Shown here: piece by piece, positions 1-8,376 of the stretch
Numbering within the stretch: position 1 is the first letter of the stretch
Layout: each line of letters begins with the position of its first letter
Assembly (NCBI RefSeq): GCF_030378205.1
Contig: NZ_CP127385.1
Location: 2,706,001-2,770,000, forward strand
Source of the DNA: Bradyrhizobium sp. NP1
Lineage (GTDB): Bacteria > Pseudomonadota > Alphaproteobacteria > Rhizobiales > Xanthobacteraceae
Reading direction: 5' to 3'
Length of the DNA: 64,000 bases
Translations under genes and position numbers: made by a program
The notes under the pieces: generated by a model
What the model was told of the DNA's origin: nothing
The model's input: the letters and a program-made list of their open reading frames with translations, nothing else
The model's database searches: none

Positions 1-1188
1 CATTACCGCAAGGCGTTCGACGCCGCCGGGGCGCATCCGTCCGATTTCAGGCAGCTTTCGGACCTGGCGAAATTCCCGTTCACCACCAAGCTCGACCTGC
101 GCGACAACTACCCCTTCAAGATGTTCGCGGTCCCGCGCGAAAACCTGGTCCGCATCCATGCCTCCTCCGGCACCACGGGCAAGCCGATCGTGGTCGGCTA
201 CACCCGCGCCGATATCGGTGTGTGGTCGGAGGTGATGGCGCGGTCGATCCGCGCCGCCGGCGGACGCAGAGGCATGATCATCCACAACGCCTATGGCTAC
301 GGGCTGTTCACCGGCGGCCTCGGCGTGCACTACGGCGCCGAGCAGCTCGGCTGCACGGTGGTGCCGATTTCCGGCGGCATGACCGAGCGGCAGGTGCAGC
401 TCATCAATGATTTTCGTCCCGACATCATCACGGTGACGCCGAGCTACATGCTGGCGATCCTCGACGAGTTCAAGCGGCAGGGCCTCGATCCCCGGAAATC
501 GTCGCTGCGGTTCGGCATCTTCGGCGCCGAGCCCTGGACCAACGCGATGCGGTCGGAGATCGAGCAGGCCTTCGACATGGATGCGACCGATATCTACGGC
601 CTCTCGGAGGTGATGGGGCCGGGCGTCGCGCAGGAATGCGTGGAGACCAAGGACGGCCTGCATGTCTGGGAGGACCATTTCTACCCGGAGATCATCGACC
701 CCGACACCGGCGAGGTGCTGCCCGACGGCGAGAAGGGCGAACTGGTCTTCACCTCGCTGACCAAGGAGGCGTTCCCGGTCATCCGCTACCGCACCCGCGA
801 CCTGACGCGGCTGCTGCCGGGCACGGCGCGGCCCGGGATGCGGCGCATGGAGAAGGTCACCGGGCGCTCCGACGACATGATCATCCTGCGCGGCGTCAAC
901 GTGTTCCCGACCCAGATCGAGGAGGTGCTGCTCGCGACCGACTGGTGCGGCGGTCATTTCATCATCGAGCTGACCCGGGAGGGCCGCATGGACGAGATGG
1001 CGATCCTGGCCGAAGCCCGCCACGAGCACTGGGACGGCAGCGGGCTTGCGGTCCATGCCGAGAAGGTGTCCGACCTGATCAAGAACACGATCGGGATTTC
1101 GACCGCGGTCCGGATCGTGGCCCCCGACACGCTGGAACGCTCGCTCGGCAAGGCCAAGCGTGTTTACGACAGGCGGCCGAAAGGGTAA
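1..1188 (+). CDS. paaK: Phenylacetate-CoA ligase family protein, 5' end cut by window
   Basis: AMP-forming ligase that would activate phenylacetate or a related aryl acid with ATP and CoA in the cytosol. The frame is open from base 1, before the first internal ATG at 121, so the gene begins outside the window and about 40 N-terminal residues are missing. The P-loop-like motif SSGTTGKP lies near base 160. A YGLSEVMGPG motif (A5 region), an RYRTRDL motif and a GRSDDMIILRGVNVFP segment (A8 region) follow in the order usual for PaaK. The C-terminus ends with GKAKRVYDRRPKG, carrying the expected lysine of the A10 motif. No other paa genes adjoin it here, apart from a PaaG-like crotonase far away at 44987, so the exact substrate (phenylacetate or another aryl acid) is open. 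Confidence 0.88.
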   Translation, partial: HYRKAFDAAGAHPSDFRQLSDLAKFPFTTKLDLRDNYPFKMFAVPRENLVRIHASSGTTGKPIVVGYTRADIGVWSEVMARSIRAAGGRRGMIIHNAYGYGLFTGGLGVHYGAEQLGCTVVPISGGMTERQVQLINDFRPDIITVTPSYMLAILDEFKRQGLDPRKSSLRFGIFGAEPWTNAMRSEIEQAFDMDATDIYGLSEVMGPGVAQECVETKDGLHVWEDHFYPEIIDPDTGEVLPDGEKGELVFTSLTKEAFPVIRYRTRDLTRLLPGTARPGMRRMEKVTGRSDDMIILRGVNVFPTQIEEVLLATDWCGGHFIIELTREGRMDEMAILAEARHEHWDGSGLAVHAEKVSDLIKNTIGISTAVRIVAPDTLERSLGKAKRVYDRRPKG

Positions 1189-1271
1189 CTCCTGCGAGAA
1201 GCCGTCGCCGCGGGGAACCGGGCGACCACATCCCTCGGACGGCGCTCCCGGCGCCTCCCGCGCGTGACGGC

Positions 1272-1370
1272 GCGCATGATCCGGAAAAGTGGCTACCGGT
1301 TTTCCGAAAAAATCATGCGCAAACAATAACCTAAAGCGCGATGATGGCTCGCCTAAGGCCATCGCGCTTT
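1272..1370. repeat. Composite dispersed palindromic repeat (two hairpins)
   Basis: The first hairpin has perfect 9-bp outer arms, GCGCATGAT (1272-1280) and ATCATGCGC (1312-1320), with inner arms CGGAAAA (1282-1288) and TTTTCCG (1300-1306). The second, at 1333-1370, has AAAGCGCGAT and ATCGCGCTTT as outer arms and may also terminate transcription from the ligase gene. I recognise this two-part arrangement from rhizobial intergenic regions. A related copy of the first hairpin is at 46762-46806. Confidence 0.75.
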
Positions 1371-1390
1371 GGACGCTCGGGGAATGCACC

Positions 1391-2446
1391 ATGGCCGTCG
1401 CCAATATCGCCGTCCTAGCCGGCCTCGTCATCGGCCTGATCTATGGTTCGGTCGGCCTCTTGAGCGGCTTCTGCATGATGAGCGGCCTGCGCGGCTGGTG
1501 GGCGGAAGGCGACGGCCGGCTGGTGCGCACCTATGCCCTGGCGATGGGCGTGGCGATCGCCGCCTCGCAGCTGCTGGTGACGCGGGGGCTGGTCGATCTG
1601 TCCAAGTCGATCTACCTGCAGCCGACCTTCTCGGTTCCGCTGATCTTCTTCGGCGGCCTCCTGTTCGGCTACGGCATGGTGCTGTCGAACGGCTGCGGCT
1701 CGCGCGCGCTGGTGCTGCTCGGCCGCGGCAACTTACGCTCCTTCGTCGTCGTGGTCGTGCTGGCGATCGCGGCGGAAATCACGCTGAAGGGCCTGATCGC
1801 GCCGCTGCGGATCGCGGCCCAGCAGTTCTCGCAGGTGACGACCAAATTCACCTCGCTGCCCACGCTGCTCGCGCATGCCGGCCTGAGCGAAGCGCTCGCG
1901 CGGATGTTCACGGCCTCCGTGATCGCGGCGGCGCTGATCATCTTCGCCTTCACCCATGCGCCGTTCCGCAAATCGCCGGGGCAGATCGCGGCCGGCTTTG
2001 TGGTCGGGCTCCTGATCGCGGCCGGCTGGTTTGCGACCGGCTTCCTGGCCCTCGATGACTTCAATCCGGTGCCGCTGAGCTCGCTGACCTTCGTCGCGCC
2101 GATCGCGGACGCCCTGCAATATGTGATGCTGTCGACCGGCTCGACGGTGAATTTCGGCATCGCCACCGTCGGCGGCGTGTTAGCGGGCTCGCTGGTGACG
2201 GCGCTCGCGACCGGTCGCTTCCGCTGGGAAGGCTACCAGTCGCCGCAGCACATGCTGCGCTCGGCGGGTGGCGCGGCGCTGATGGGGATCGGCGGGGTGA
2301 TGGCGCTTGGCTGCTCGGTCGGCCAAGGCCTGACCGGCCTGTCGACGCTGGCGTTCACCTCCTTCGTCGCGGTGGCCGGCATCATGCTCGGCACCGCCGC
2401 GGGCCTGCGCGGCGCGCTCCGCGTCCGCCCGCTGGCGCAGGCCTAG
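1391..2446 (+). CDS. YeeE/YedE family sulfur (thiosulfate-type) membrane transporter
   Basis: Polytopic inner-membrane protein of 351 aa, the size of TsuA/YeeE, which imports thiosulfate. Three cysteines sit where this family carries its transport cysteines: C28 in GFCMMSG, C102 in SNGCGSRAL and C308 in ALGCSVGQG. The rest is a run of hydrophobic helices. The frame is open upstream to 1289, but that part runs through the repeat, so the ATG at 1391 is chosen. No TusA-like partner gene follows; instead the desaturase gene converges, the two stop codons overlapping at 2443-2446. The substrate could be thiosulfate or another small sulfur species. Confidence 0.82.
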   Translation: MAVANIAVLAGLVIGLIYGSVGLLSGFCMMSGLRGWWAEGDGRLVRTYALAMGVAIAASQLLVTRGLVDLSKSIYLQPTFSVPLIFFGGLLFGYGMVLSNGCGSRALVLLGRGNLRSFVVVVVLAIAAEITLKGLIAPLRIAAQQFSQVTTKFTSLPTLLAHAGLSEALARMFTASVIAAALIIFAFTHAPFRKSPGQIAAGFVVGLLIAAGWFATGFLALDDFNPVPLSSLTFVAPIADALQYVMLSTGSTVNFGIATVGGVLAGSLVTALATGRFRWEGYQSPQHMLRSAGGAALMGIGGVMALGCSVGQGLTGLSTLAFTSFVAVAGIMLGTAAGLRGALRVRPLAQA

Positions 2447-3390
2447 CCTTTGGAAGTGGCGAGCCGCATCACCTCGCGATAGCCGGGCCGCACCTCCATG
2501 CGCTTGATCAGGCCTTTCTCGACCAGGAGCCGATGCGCCTCGGGCAGGCGGTAGCAGGGCAGGTACATGAAGAGGTGGTGCTCGGCGTGGTAGTTGACCC
2601 AGTAGGGCGCGATCAGCAGCCGTTCGATCGGATTCGCGAGCGTCGTGCGCGCATGGCTGAATGGGTCCTCGCCGGTCGAGGTGCAGGCATGTTCGGCGAT
2701 GTTGCGGATCCGCGTCACCAGCGACAGCCAGGTCGCCATCGCAACCAGCCAGACCACGAAGAACCAGACGCCGGCACCCGCTAGCCAGAACAGGACGAAC
2801 AGGAGCGCGTTCACGCCAAGGAAGCGCGCCATCTTTTCCCGGCCCGTCGCCACGAAGCTCTCATGCGTCACCGGCGTATCCTTCCCGGCGCGCCTGAACA
2901 GCGACAGGAACAGCGGCAGCCGCTGCTTCACAAAAGTCTGCCCGGTGAGATCGCGGATCGCCTTCCGCCTGTAGCTCTCGGTGGAGATCGGAAACGGCGC
3001 CGACAGCGAGAGATCAGGGTCTTCCGGCTGCTGCGTGAACTTGTGGTGTTGCAGGTGATAGGCGCGGTAGCTGGCGAGATCGGCGCCGACCGGCACCGCG
3101 CACAGCCATTGTCCGACGAATTCGTTGACCGCCTTGTTGGCATGAAGCCCGCCATGGGCGGCCTCGTGCATCAGGATCGCCAGGCCCAGCTGGCGCGTGC
3201 CGACGACCATTACCGCGACAAGCCAGGTCAGCGGGTTCGGCCAGAGCGCGACCAGCGCGATGCAGGCGGCGATGGTGCCCCAGGCATGTGCGACCAGCCA
3301 CATCCCGCGCCACGAGCTGCGCGACGTCAGGCGGCTCCATTCCTCCGGCGCGAATACGGTCCTCGGATCGATGCGCTTGACGACTGGCAT
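2443..3390 (-). CDS. Membrane fatty acid desaturase
   Basis: Membrane di-iron desaturase/hydroxylase of 315 aa that would introduce a double bond (or hydroxyl) into an acyl or related lipid chain. The three histidine boxes are complete: HEAAH at residues 75-79, HLQHH at 112-116 and HAEHH at 268-272. Hydrophobic segments around 35-75 and 192-225 would hold the active site at the membrane. It is the last gene of the minus-strand operon that begins at the ferredoxin gene (8218), 28 bases after the hydrolase-OsmC gene. The true substrate cannot be read from the sequence; the neighbouring P450 suggests lipid or hydrocarbon modification. Confidence 0.85.
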   Translation of the reverse strand: MPVVKRIDPRTVFAPEEWSRLTSRSSWRGMWLVAHAWGTIAACIALVALWPNPLTWLVAVMVVGTRQLGLAILMHEAAHGGLHANKAVNEFVGQWLCAVPVGADLASYRAYHLQHHKFTQQPEDPDLSLSAPFPISTESYRRKAIRDLTGQTFVKQRLPLFLSLFRRAGKDTPVTHESFVATGREKMARFLGVNALLFVLFWLAGAGVWFFVVWLVAMATWLSLVTRIRNIAEHACTSTGEDPFSHARTTLANPIERLLIAPYWVNYHAEHHLFMYLPCYRLPEAHRLLVEKGLIKRMEVRPGYREVMRLATSKG

Positions 3391-3418
3391 GGGCTGATCC
3401 TCGCGCGCGGATATTATG

Positions 3419-4639
3419 CTAATCGGCCGCCCTGGTCACGATGCGAATTTCCGAGGTGAGGGTGCGATGCACCGGGCATTTGTCGGCAATTTCCAGGATC
3501 CGCTTGCGCTGATCGGCGTCGAGCGGACCTTCCAGGCCGATCGCGACCTCGATCTGGTCCAGCATGCCTTCCTTCGTCTCACACTCCGCGCAATCCTTCG
3601 CGTAGATCTTGCCGTGACGGAGCGTGACGGTGGCGCGCTCAAGCGGAAACGATTTGCGGTCGGCATAGAGCCGCATGGTCATTGACTTGCAGGCACCGAG
3701 CGCGGTCAGGAGAAAATCATAGGGCCCAGGTCCCGTGTCGTCGCCACCGGAGGCAATCGGCTCGTCCGCCAGCAACTGATGCGGGCCGACCGAAACGCTG
3801 TTCTGGAATTTGCTGGTGCGGGTTTCGCGCACCACCACCTGCCGCGGCGCCTCGCTCACGTCAGCGGCGGCCAGCTGAGCCGGCTCGACATAACGTTCGG
3901 CCCAGGATGCGATGACGTCTGCGACATAGGTGCTGTCGCGGCGCTGGCTCAACAGATGATCGGCGCCCGCGAGCGAGATGAAGCTCTTCGGATGTTTGGC
4001 GGCGACGAACAGGCGCGTCGCGTTGTCGATGCCGACCGTGTCGTCGGTCGGCGCATGCATGATCAGGAGCGCCTTGTGCAGATGGGCGACGTGGTTGGTC
4101 AGACTGTGCTCTGCGACGTCGTCGAGAAATTCGCGCTTGATGCGGAACGGACGGCCGGCCAGGGACACTTCACCCTCGCCTTGCTGACGGATGGTGTCGA
4201 CGTGCTCCCTGAAGAGACCGGTGACATGGGAAGGGTCCGACGGGGCTGCGATGGTGACGACCGCTTTGGCCTCGGGAATGCGGGAGGCGGCAGCCAGGAT
4301 CGCCGCACCGCCGAGGCTGTGGCCGATCAGGAGCGCCGGCGCCTGGCGAGCCTCGCGCAGATGGTCGGCGGCGCGCACGAGATCGGCGACGTTGGAGGAA
4401 AAGGTCGCGTTGGCGAAATCACCCTCGCTGGAACCGAGCCCGGTGAAGTCGAAGCGCAGCACGGCGATTCCCTTCGAGGCCAGCGCCGCCGCGATCCGCC
4501 GTGCCGCCAGCACATCCTTGCCGCAGGTGAAGCAGTGCGCGAACAGCGCATAGGCTGATGGCGCGCGGTCCGGCCGGTCGAGCGCGGCTGCCAGCTTGTG
4601 GCCGCCTTCGCCTTCAAATTGGAAACGCTCGATCGGCAT
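3419..4639 (-). CDS. Bifunctional alpha/beta hydrolase-OsmC fusion protein
   Basis: Two-domain cytosolic protein of 406 aa. Residues 1-250 form an alpha/beta hydrolase with nucleophile S108 in GHSLGG, an aspartate pair at 199-200 and H228 as the likely acid and base. Residues about 265-406 form an OsmC/Ohr domain with both peroxidatic-type cysteines, C317 (ALGACKS) and C388 (DKCPVH). OsmC proteins reduce organic or fatty-acid hydroperoxides, so the fusion may hydrolyse an ester and detoxify a peroxide on the same lipid-like substrate; that coupling is inference. The fusion itself is a recurrent family arrangement, not a local accident. It lies between the molybdopterin oxidoreductase and desaturase genes, same strand. 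Confidence 0.88.
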   Translation of the reverse strand: MPIERFQFEGEGGHKLAAALDRPDRAPSAYALFAHCFTCGKDVLAARRIAAALASKGIAVLRFDFTGLGSSEGDFANATFSSNVADLVRAADHLREARQAPALLIGHSLGGAAILAAASRIPEAKAVVTIAAPSDPSHVTGLFREHVDTIRQQGEGEVSLAGRPFRIKREFLDDVAEHSLTNHVAHLHKALLIMHAPTDDTVGIDNATRLFVAAKHPKSFISLAGADHLLSQRRDSTYVADVIASWAERYVEPAQLAAADVSEAPRQVVVRETRTSKFQNSVSVGPHQLLADEPIASGGDDTGPGPYDFLLTALGACKSMTMRLYADRKSFPLERATVTLRHGKIYAKDCAECETKEGMLDQIEVAIGLEGPLDADQRKRILEIADKCPVHRTLTSEIRIVTRAAD

Positions 4640-4663
4640 GGGCGGCCTCCGTGGTGGTGGTCC

Positions 4664-4690
4664 TCACCTTTCCCCACTGCGGAGAGGTGA
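4664..4690. repeat. Short imperfect hairpin between operon genes
   Basis: TCACCTTTCC and GGAGAGGTGA form a stem with about two mismatches between the oxidoreductase and hydrolase genes. It resembles a truncated copy of the CCTC-CCCC-type repeat at 58072. It could modulate read-through or message stability within the operon. Confidence 0.4.
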
Positions 4691-4699
4691 AAAAGGCGT

Positions 4700-5365
4700 T
4701 CAATCGCCGGAATAGCGCTGCTCGGTCCAGGGATCGCCGCGGTTGTGATAGCCGCGCACTTCCCAATAGCCCGGCGCGTCCTGCTCGAGGAATTCGATCG
4801 CCTTGAGCCATTTGGCGCTCTTCCAGAAATAGAGATGCGGCACCACCAGCCTGACCGGGCCGCCATGCTCGGCAGCTAGCGGCGCGCCGGACCAGCCATG
4901 GGCGAGCAGGGCATCTTCGGCCGCGAAGTCTTCCAGCGGCAGGTTGGTGGTGTAGCCGTCATACGAAGAGAGCACGACGAAACGGGCTTCGTCACGCGGC
5001 CGGCAGGCCTCGAGCAGGTCGCGCGTGGCAAGCCCGTCCCAGCTGTTGTCGTAGCGCGACCAGGTCGTCACGCAATGGATGTCGGAGACGAAATGGCTCT
5101 GCCGCTCGGCCGTCAGGTCGGCGAAGGTCCAGAAGATCGGATTCTCCACCGCGCCATGAACGTCGAGCCGCCAGCGCTCGCGCGAAATGTCCGGGGTCAT
5201 GCCGAGGTCGAGCGTTGGCCAGTCCCGCGTCAGGTGCTGGCCTGGCGGCAGCCGCTCCTGCTCGGGGCGCGAAACCCTGCCGGTGAGGAAGCGGCCCTCG
5301 CGTGCCCAGCGCTGCTTGGTGCGGGTGAGCTTGCTCTCGGCGGGCGGCTCGTCGTCGTCGCTCAT
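4700..5365 (-). CDS. Sulfite oxidase-family molybdopterin-dependent oxidoreductase
   Basis: A 221-aa protein made of the sulfite-oxidase-fold molybdopterin domain alone. The Mo-ligating cysteine is C98 in SDIHCVTTWSRYD, and the segment HGGPVRLVVPHLYFWKSAKW further on is typical of the family. No twin-arginine signal peptide is visible at the N-terminus, which is charged (MSDDDEPP), so unlike MsrP/YedY it is probably cytosolic. No heme or haem-binding partner is encoded beside it. The start codon is 3 bases downstream of the stop of the MHS transporter, pointing to translational coupling. Its physiological substrate is unknown. Confidence 0.83.
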   Translation of the reverse strand: MSDDDEPPAESKLTRTKQRWAREGRFLTGRVSRPEQERLPPGQHLTRDWPTLDLGMTPDISRERWRLDVHGAVENPIFWTFADLTAERQSHFVSDIHCVTTWSRYDNSWDGLATRDLLEACRPRDEARFVVLSSYDGYTTNLPLEDFAAEDALLAHGWSGAPLAAEHGGPVRLVVPHLYFWKSAKWLKAIEFLEQDAPGYWEVRGYHNRGDPWTEQRYSGD

Positions 5366-5368
5366 GCG

Positions 5369-6685
5369 CTATTCATGGCGGTGCATTGCGGACTCGTGCT
5401 TGGTGTCGCGCATCGTAGCATAGATGATCAGCGACAGGCAGATCATGCCGGAGAGATAGTAGTAGAACCACTCCTCGTGCCCGATGGTCTTGAAATAGAG
5501 CGCAACCGCCGGCGCGGTGCCGCCGAATATCGAGACCGTGATCGCGTAGGGCAGGCCGACGCCGAGCGCGCGGACATTGGTCGGAAACAGCTCGGCCTTC
5601 ACGATGGCGTTGATCGAAGTGTAGCCTGCCACGAAGATCCAGGCCGCGCAGATCAGGAGGAACGCCACGAAGGGCGACTTGGTTTCCTTCAGCGTCATGA
5701 GGATCGGCACGGTCGCGAGCGTGCCGACCACGCCGAAGAAGATCAGCAGCGGCTTGCGGCCGATGCGGTCGGACAGTGCGCCATAGAGCGGCTGCAGGAT
5801 GGTCGCGAATATCAGCGAGCCGAAGATCACGGTCGTGGTCTGGTCCTCGGTGAGGCCGACCGACAACTTGACGAAGGTCTGCATATAGGTGGTGAAGGTG
5901 TAGAATGCGGCGGTGCCGCCGGCGGTCAGGCCAACGACCAGCAGCAGCTCACGCGGATATTTCAGGAGACTCGCAATAGAGCCGGTCGGCTTGACGGCCT
6001 TCTTGGCCTCGATGAAGGCCTCCGTTTCTTGCAGGCTGCGCCGCATCACGGCGGCGAAGATCGCCAGCCCCGCGCCGATCACGAAGGGGATGCGCCAGCC
6101 CCAGGCTTTGAGCTCCTCCGGCGTCAGGAAGACCTTCTGCAGCAACAACAGCACGATGATCGCGGTGAGCTGGCCGCCGATCAGCGTGACATACTGGAAC
6201 GAGGAATAGAAGCCCCGGTGCTTCGCGTCGGCGACCTCGCTCAGATAGGTTGCACTGGCGCCATATTCGCCGCCGAGGCTCAGCCCCTCGATCACGCGGG
6301 CCAGCGCCAGGATCGCAGGCGCGGCAAAGCCGATCGTGGCGTAGGTCGGCGTCACCGCGATCATCAGCGAGCCGAAGCACATGCAGACGACCGACAGCGT
6401 CAGCGACAGCCGGCGGCCGAAATGGTCGGCAAGGTAGCCGAACAGCCAGCCGCCGAGCGGGCGCATCAGGAAGGTTGCGGCGAACAGCACGGCGGCGTTG
6501 AACTGCTGCACCACCGGGTCGGAGGTCGGGAAGAACGCAGGCGCGAAATAAAGCGCGAACGCCGTATAGGCGTAGAAGTCGTACCATTCGACGAGGTTGC
6601 CGACCGAGCCGATGAAAATCGCCTTCAGCCGCCGCTCGACGTCGGTGATGTCGAGCTGATCACTGTTGACGGCTTGATCGGTCAT
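5369..6685 (-). CDS. MFS transporter, metabolite:H+ symporter (MHS/ProP-KgtP-like)
   Basis: Inner-membrane proton symporter of 438 aa with about 12 hydrophobic helices. The N-terminal GNLVEWYDFYAY motif and the RPLGGWLFGYLADHFGRR loop between helices 2 and 3 are characteristic of the MHS family (ProP, KgtP, ShiA), which imports organic acids, osmolytes or shikimate-like compounds. It sits between the P450 and molybdopterin oxidoreductase genes on the same strand (41 bases after the P450, 3 before the oxidoreductase), so it may import the substrate of this operon. The sequence does not identify the solute. Confidence 0.87.
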   Translation of the reverse strand: MTDQAVNSDQLDITDVERRLKAIFIGSVGNLVEWYDFYAYTAFALYFAPAFFPTSDPVVQQFNAAVLFAATFLMRPLGGWLFGYLADHFGRRLSLTLSVVCMCFGSLMIAVTPTYATIGFAAPAILALARVIEGLSLGGEYGASATYLSEVADAKHRGFYSSFQYVTLIGGQLTAIIVLLLLQKVFLTPEELKAWGWRIPFVIGAGLAIFAAVMRRSLQETEAFIEAKKAVKPTGSIASLLKYPRELLLVVGLTAGGTAAFYTFTTYMQTFVKLSVGLTEDQTTTVIFGSLIFATILQPLYGALSDRIGRKPLLIFFGVVGTLATVPILMTLKETKSPFVAFLLICAAWIFVAGYTSINAIVKAELFPTNVRALGVGLPYAITVSIFGGTAPAVALYFKTIGHEEWFYYYLSGMICLSLIIYATMRDTKHESAMHRHE

Positions 6686-6726
6686 GGCAGGCCTCCCTGG
6701 GGTGGCCCGCTATTTCCTCGATCGTC

Positions 6727-7950
6727 TCAGGCCTGCTTCCCGAATAGCACCGGAAGTTGCCGCGGTCCACGGACGGTACCTTCGGACCAGGTCACCTTGC
6801 CGGCGGGATCGAGCCGGAACTCGGGGATCCGCTTCAGCCACTCTTCCAGCGCGACCGTCATCTCCATGCGCGCAAGGTTGGAGCCGACGCAGCGGTGGAT
6901 GCCGAGGCCGAAGGCGGCGTGGCGGTTCTCCTTGCGGTCGATCACCACCTTGTCGGCATCGGGGAACACGGCGGGATCGCGGTTGGCGGCGGGGAACGAC
7001 AGCAGCACCATCTTGCCGGCCTTGATCGGGCAGCCTGCGATGCTGGTTTCCTTCATCACCTCGCGCGCCATCGTCACCGGCGAATAGGCGCGCAACAGTT
7101 CCTCGACTGCCGTCGGCATCAGCCCAGGCTCGCGGACGAGGCGCTCGCGGTCGGCCGGCGTCCTTGCGAGATGCCAGAGCGAGGAGCCGATCGCGCTCCA
7201 GGTGGTGTCGATGCCGGCGATCAGGAGCAGGCGCAGCGAGCCCAGCACGTGGGAATCGTCGAGCGGCTGGCCGGTCTTGTCCTTTGCCTGCATCAGTGTC
7301 GAGATCAGGTCGTCGGTCGGCTTCGCCTTGCGGGCTTCGATATGGCCGGCGAAATAGGCGGTCATCTCCTCGACCGCCTGCTTCAGTTGCCGCTCGTCCT
7401 TGATTCCGAGTTCAAGGATCTGGTGGATCCAGTGGATGAAGAGATCGCTGTCGCTCTCGGGAATCCCCAGCATATGCGCGATCGCGCGGACCGGGATATA
7501 CTTGGCGTAGCGCGCCGCGGCGTCGCAGCGTCCGGCCGCGATGAATTCGTCGATCAGCTCGTTGCAGATGGCCCGCACCCGCGGCTCCAGCTTCTTCATC
7601 GCATCGGGGGTGAACGGCGGCAGCAGCAATTGCTTGGCCGGCTTGTGTTCCGGCGGGTCGGAGGTGATCGGCGGGGCGGCGTTCCTCTGGACCTCCGGCC
7701 GCTCGTCGCGGACAACGACGCGGCGCGAGGAGAAATGCTCGGTGTCGTAGGCGATCTGCTTCACCGCCTCATAGGTGGTCGGCAGATAGCAGCCGAGGAA
7801 GCGGTCGGTGTGCACGACCGGGCTCACCGCGCGCAACTCGTCCCAGATCGGAAACGGATTTTCGGTCCAGCGCGGATCGGTATGGTCGAAATCATGCACC
7901 CAGTCGGTGACGGGCGGGTGCTCGGGCAGGACGCGGTCGGTATCGGACAT
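6727..7950 (-). CDS. Cytochrome P450
   Basis: Soluble bacterial class I P450 monooxygenase of 407 aa. The heme-thiolate cysteine is C354 in FGLGIHRCVGSNLAR, the I-helix oxygen-activation motif is AGIDTT (245-250) and the K-helix ExxR is E284-R287. There is no membrane anchor. The gene follows the ferredoxin gene by 61 bases, an arrangement in which the ferredoxin is normally the electron donor; a ferredoxin reductase is not encoded in the window and must come from elsewhere. CYP subfamily and substrate cannot be assigned by eye. Confidence 0.93.
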   Translation of the reverse strand: MSDTDRVLPEHPPVTDWVHDFDHTDPRWTENPFPIWDELRAVSPVVHTDRFLGCYLPTTYEAVKQIAYDTEHFSSRRVVVRDERPEVQRNAAPPITSDPPEHKPAKQLLLPPFTPDAMKKLEPRVRAICNELIDEFIAAGRCDAAARYAKYIPVRAIAHMLGIPESDSDLFIHWIHQILELGIKDERQLKQAVEEMTAYFAGHIEARKAKPTDDLISTLMQAKDKTGQPLDDSHVLGSLRLLLIAGIDTTWSAIGSSLWHLARTPADRERLVREPGLMPTAVEELLRAYSPVTMAREVMKETSIAGCPIKAGKMVLLSFPAANRDPAVFPDADKVVIDRKENRHAAFGLGIHRCVGSNLARMEMTVALEEWLKRIPEFRLDPAGKVTWSEGTVRGPRQLPVLFGKQA

Positions 7951-8011
7951 CGGCGCAAATCCTCTGCTGTGTTCGCTCAGACGAGGCTCGATCGCGAGCC
8001 GCCGGGGAGAT

Positions 8012-8218
8012 TCACTCCTCGGTCACTTCGATTGCGATTTCCGGGCAGTTGGTCTGGGCAAGCCACGCCTTGTCTTCGAGCCCTTCGGGCACCGTGCCGT
8101 CGCCGACCTCGTGCGCATTGCCGAATTCGTCGAGCTCGAACAGCTCCGGCGCCAGCGATTTGCAGCGCGCATGCCCCTGGCACTTGTCCTGGTCGACGTG
8201 GATTTTCAGTTTTCCCAT
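8012..8218 (-). CDS. [3Fe-4S]-type ferredoxin, P450 partner
   Basis: Small acidic ferredoxin of 68 aa. Cluster ligands are C13 and C19 in the CxxHxxC arrangement CQGHARC, plus C58 in TNCPE; the second CxxC position being histidine indicates a 3Fe-4S or atypical 4Fe-4S cluster, as in ferredoxins paired with bacterial P450s. The start at 8218 is preferred to an upstream in-frame ATG (8290) because it has an AGGGAAG Shine-Dalgarno sequence 8 bases upstream and matches the family's N-terminus. First gene of the minus-strand operon. Confidence 0.9.
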   Translation of the reverse strand: MGKLKIHVDQDKCQGHARCKSLAPELFELDEFGNAHEVGDGTVPEGLEDKAWLAQTNCPEIAIEVTEE

Positions 8219-8307
8219 GGCCGTCGCTTCCCTGATCAGGCGCGCGCGCTTCTGCCGCGCGTCCAGCGTTTCCAAGCAGCATTGCGGCATCTTGGCTGTG
8301 CCGCTAA

Positions 8308-8347
8308 ATTATAGCATATTACATTCGCCAGCCGACCCGGCTGTCAA
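8308..8347 (-). promoter_or_regulatory. Predicted sigma70 promoter and overlapping dyad operator for the ferredoxin-P450 operon
   Basis: On the minus strand a perfect -35 TTGACA (8347-8342) is followed after 18 bases by TGTAAT (8323-8318), a five-of-six -10 match; a TATAAT at 8313-8308 lies further on but is too far from that -35. The dyad CAGCCG-N3-CGGCTG occupies 8329-8343 inside the spacer and touches the -35 box, a placement suited to repression by the divergent TetR regulator. Confidence 0.5.
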
Positions 8348-8376
8348 GTGAAAAGATCAGAAAGTCGTCAGCCAAT

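Noticed and set aside
1289..1390. N-terminal extension of the YeeE gene
   Set aside because: It is encoded by the repeat at 1272-1370 and would not be conserved; the ATG at 1391 starts at a typical membrane helix.
4898..7087. A 729-codon plus-strand open frame
   Set aside because: It lies antisense to the oxidoreductase, MHS transporter and P450 genes, all of which have intact motifs; composition is low-complexity Arg/Asp/Gln.
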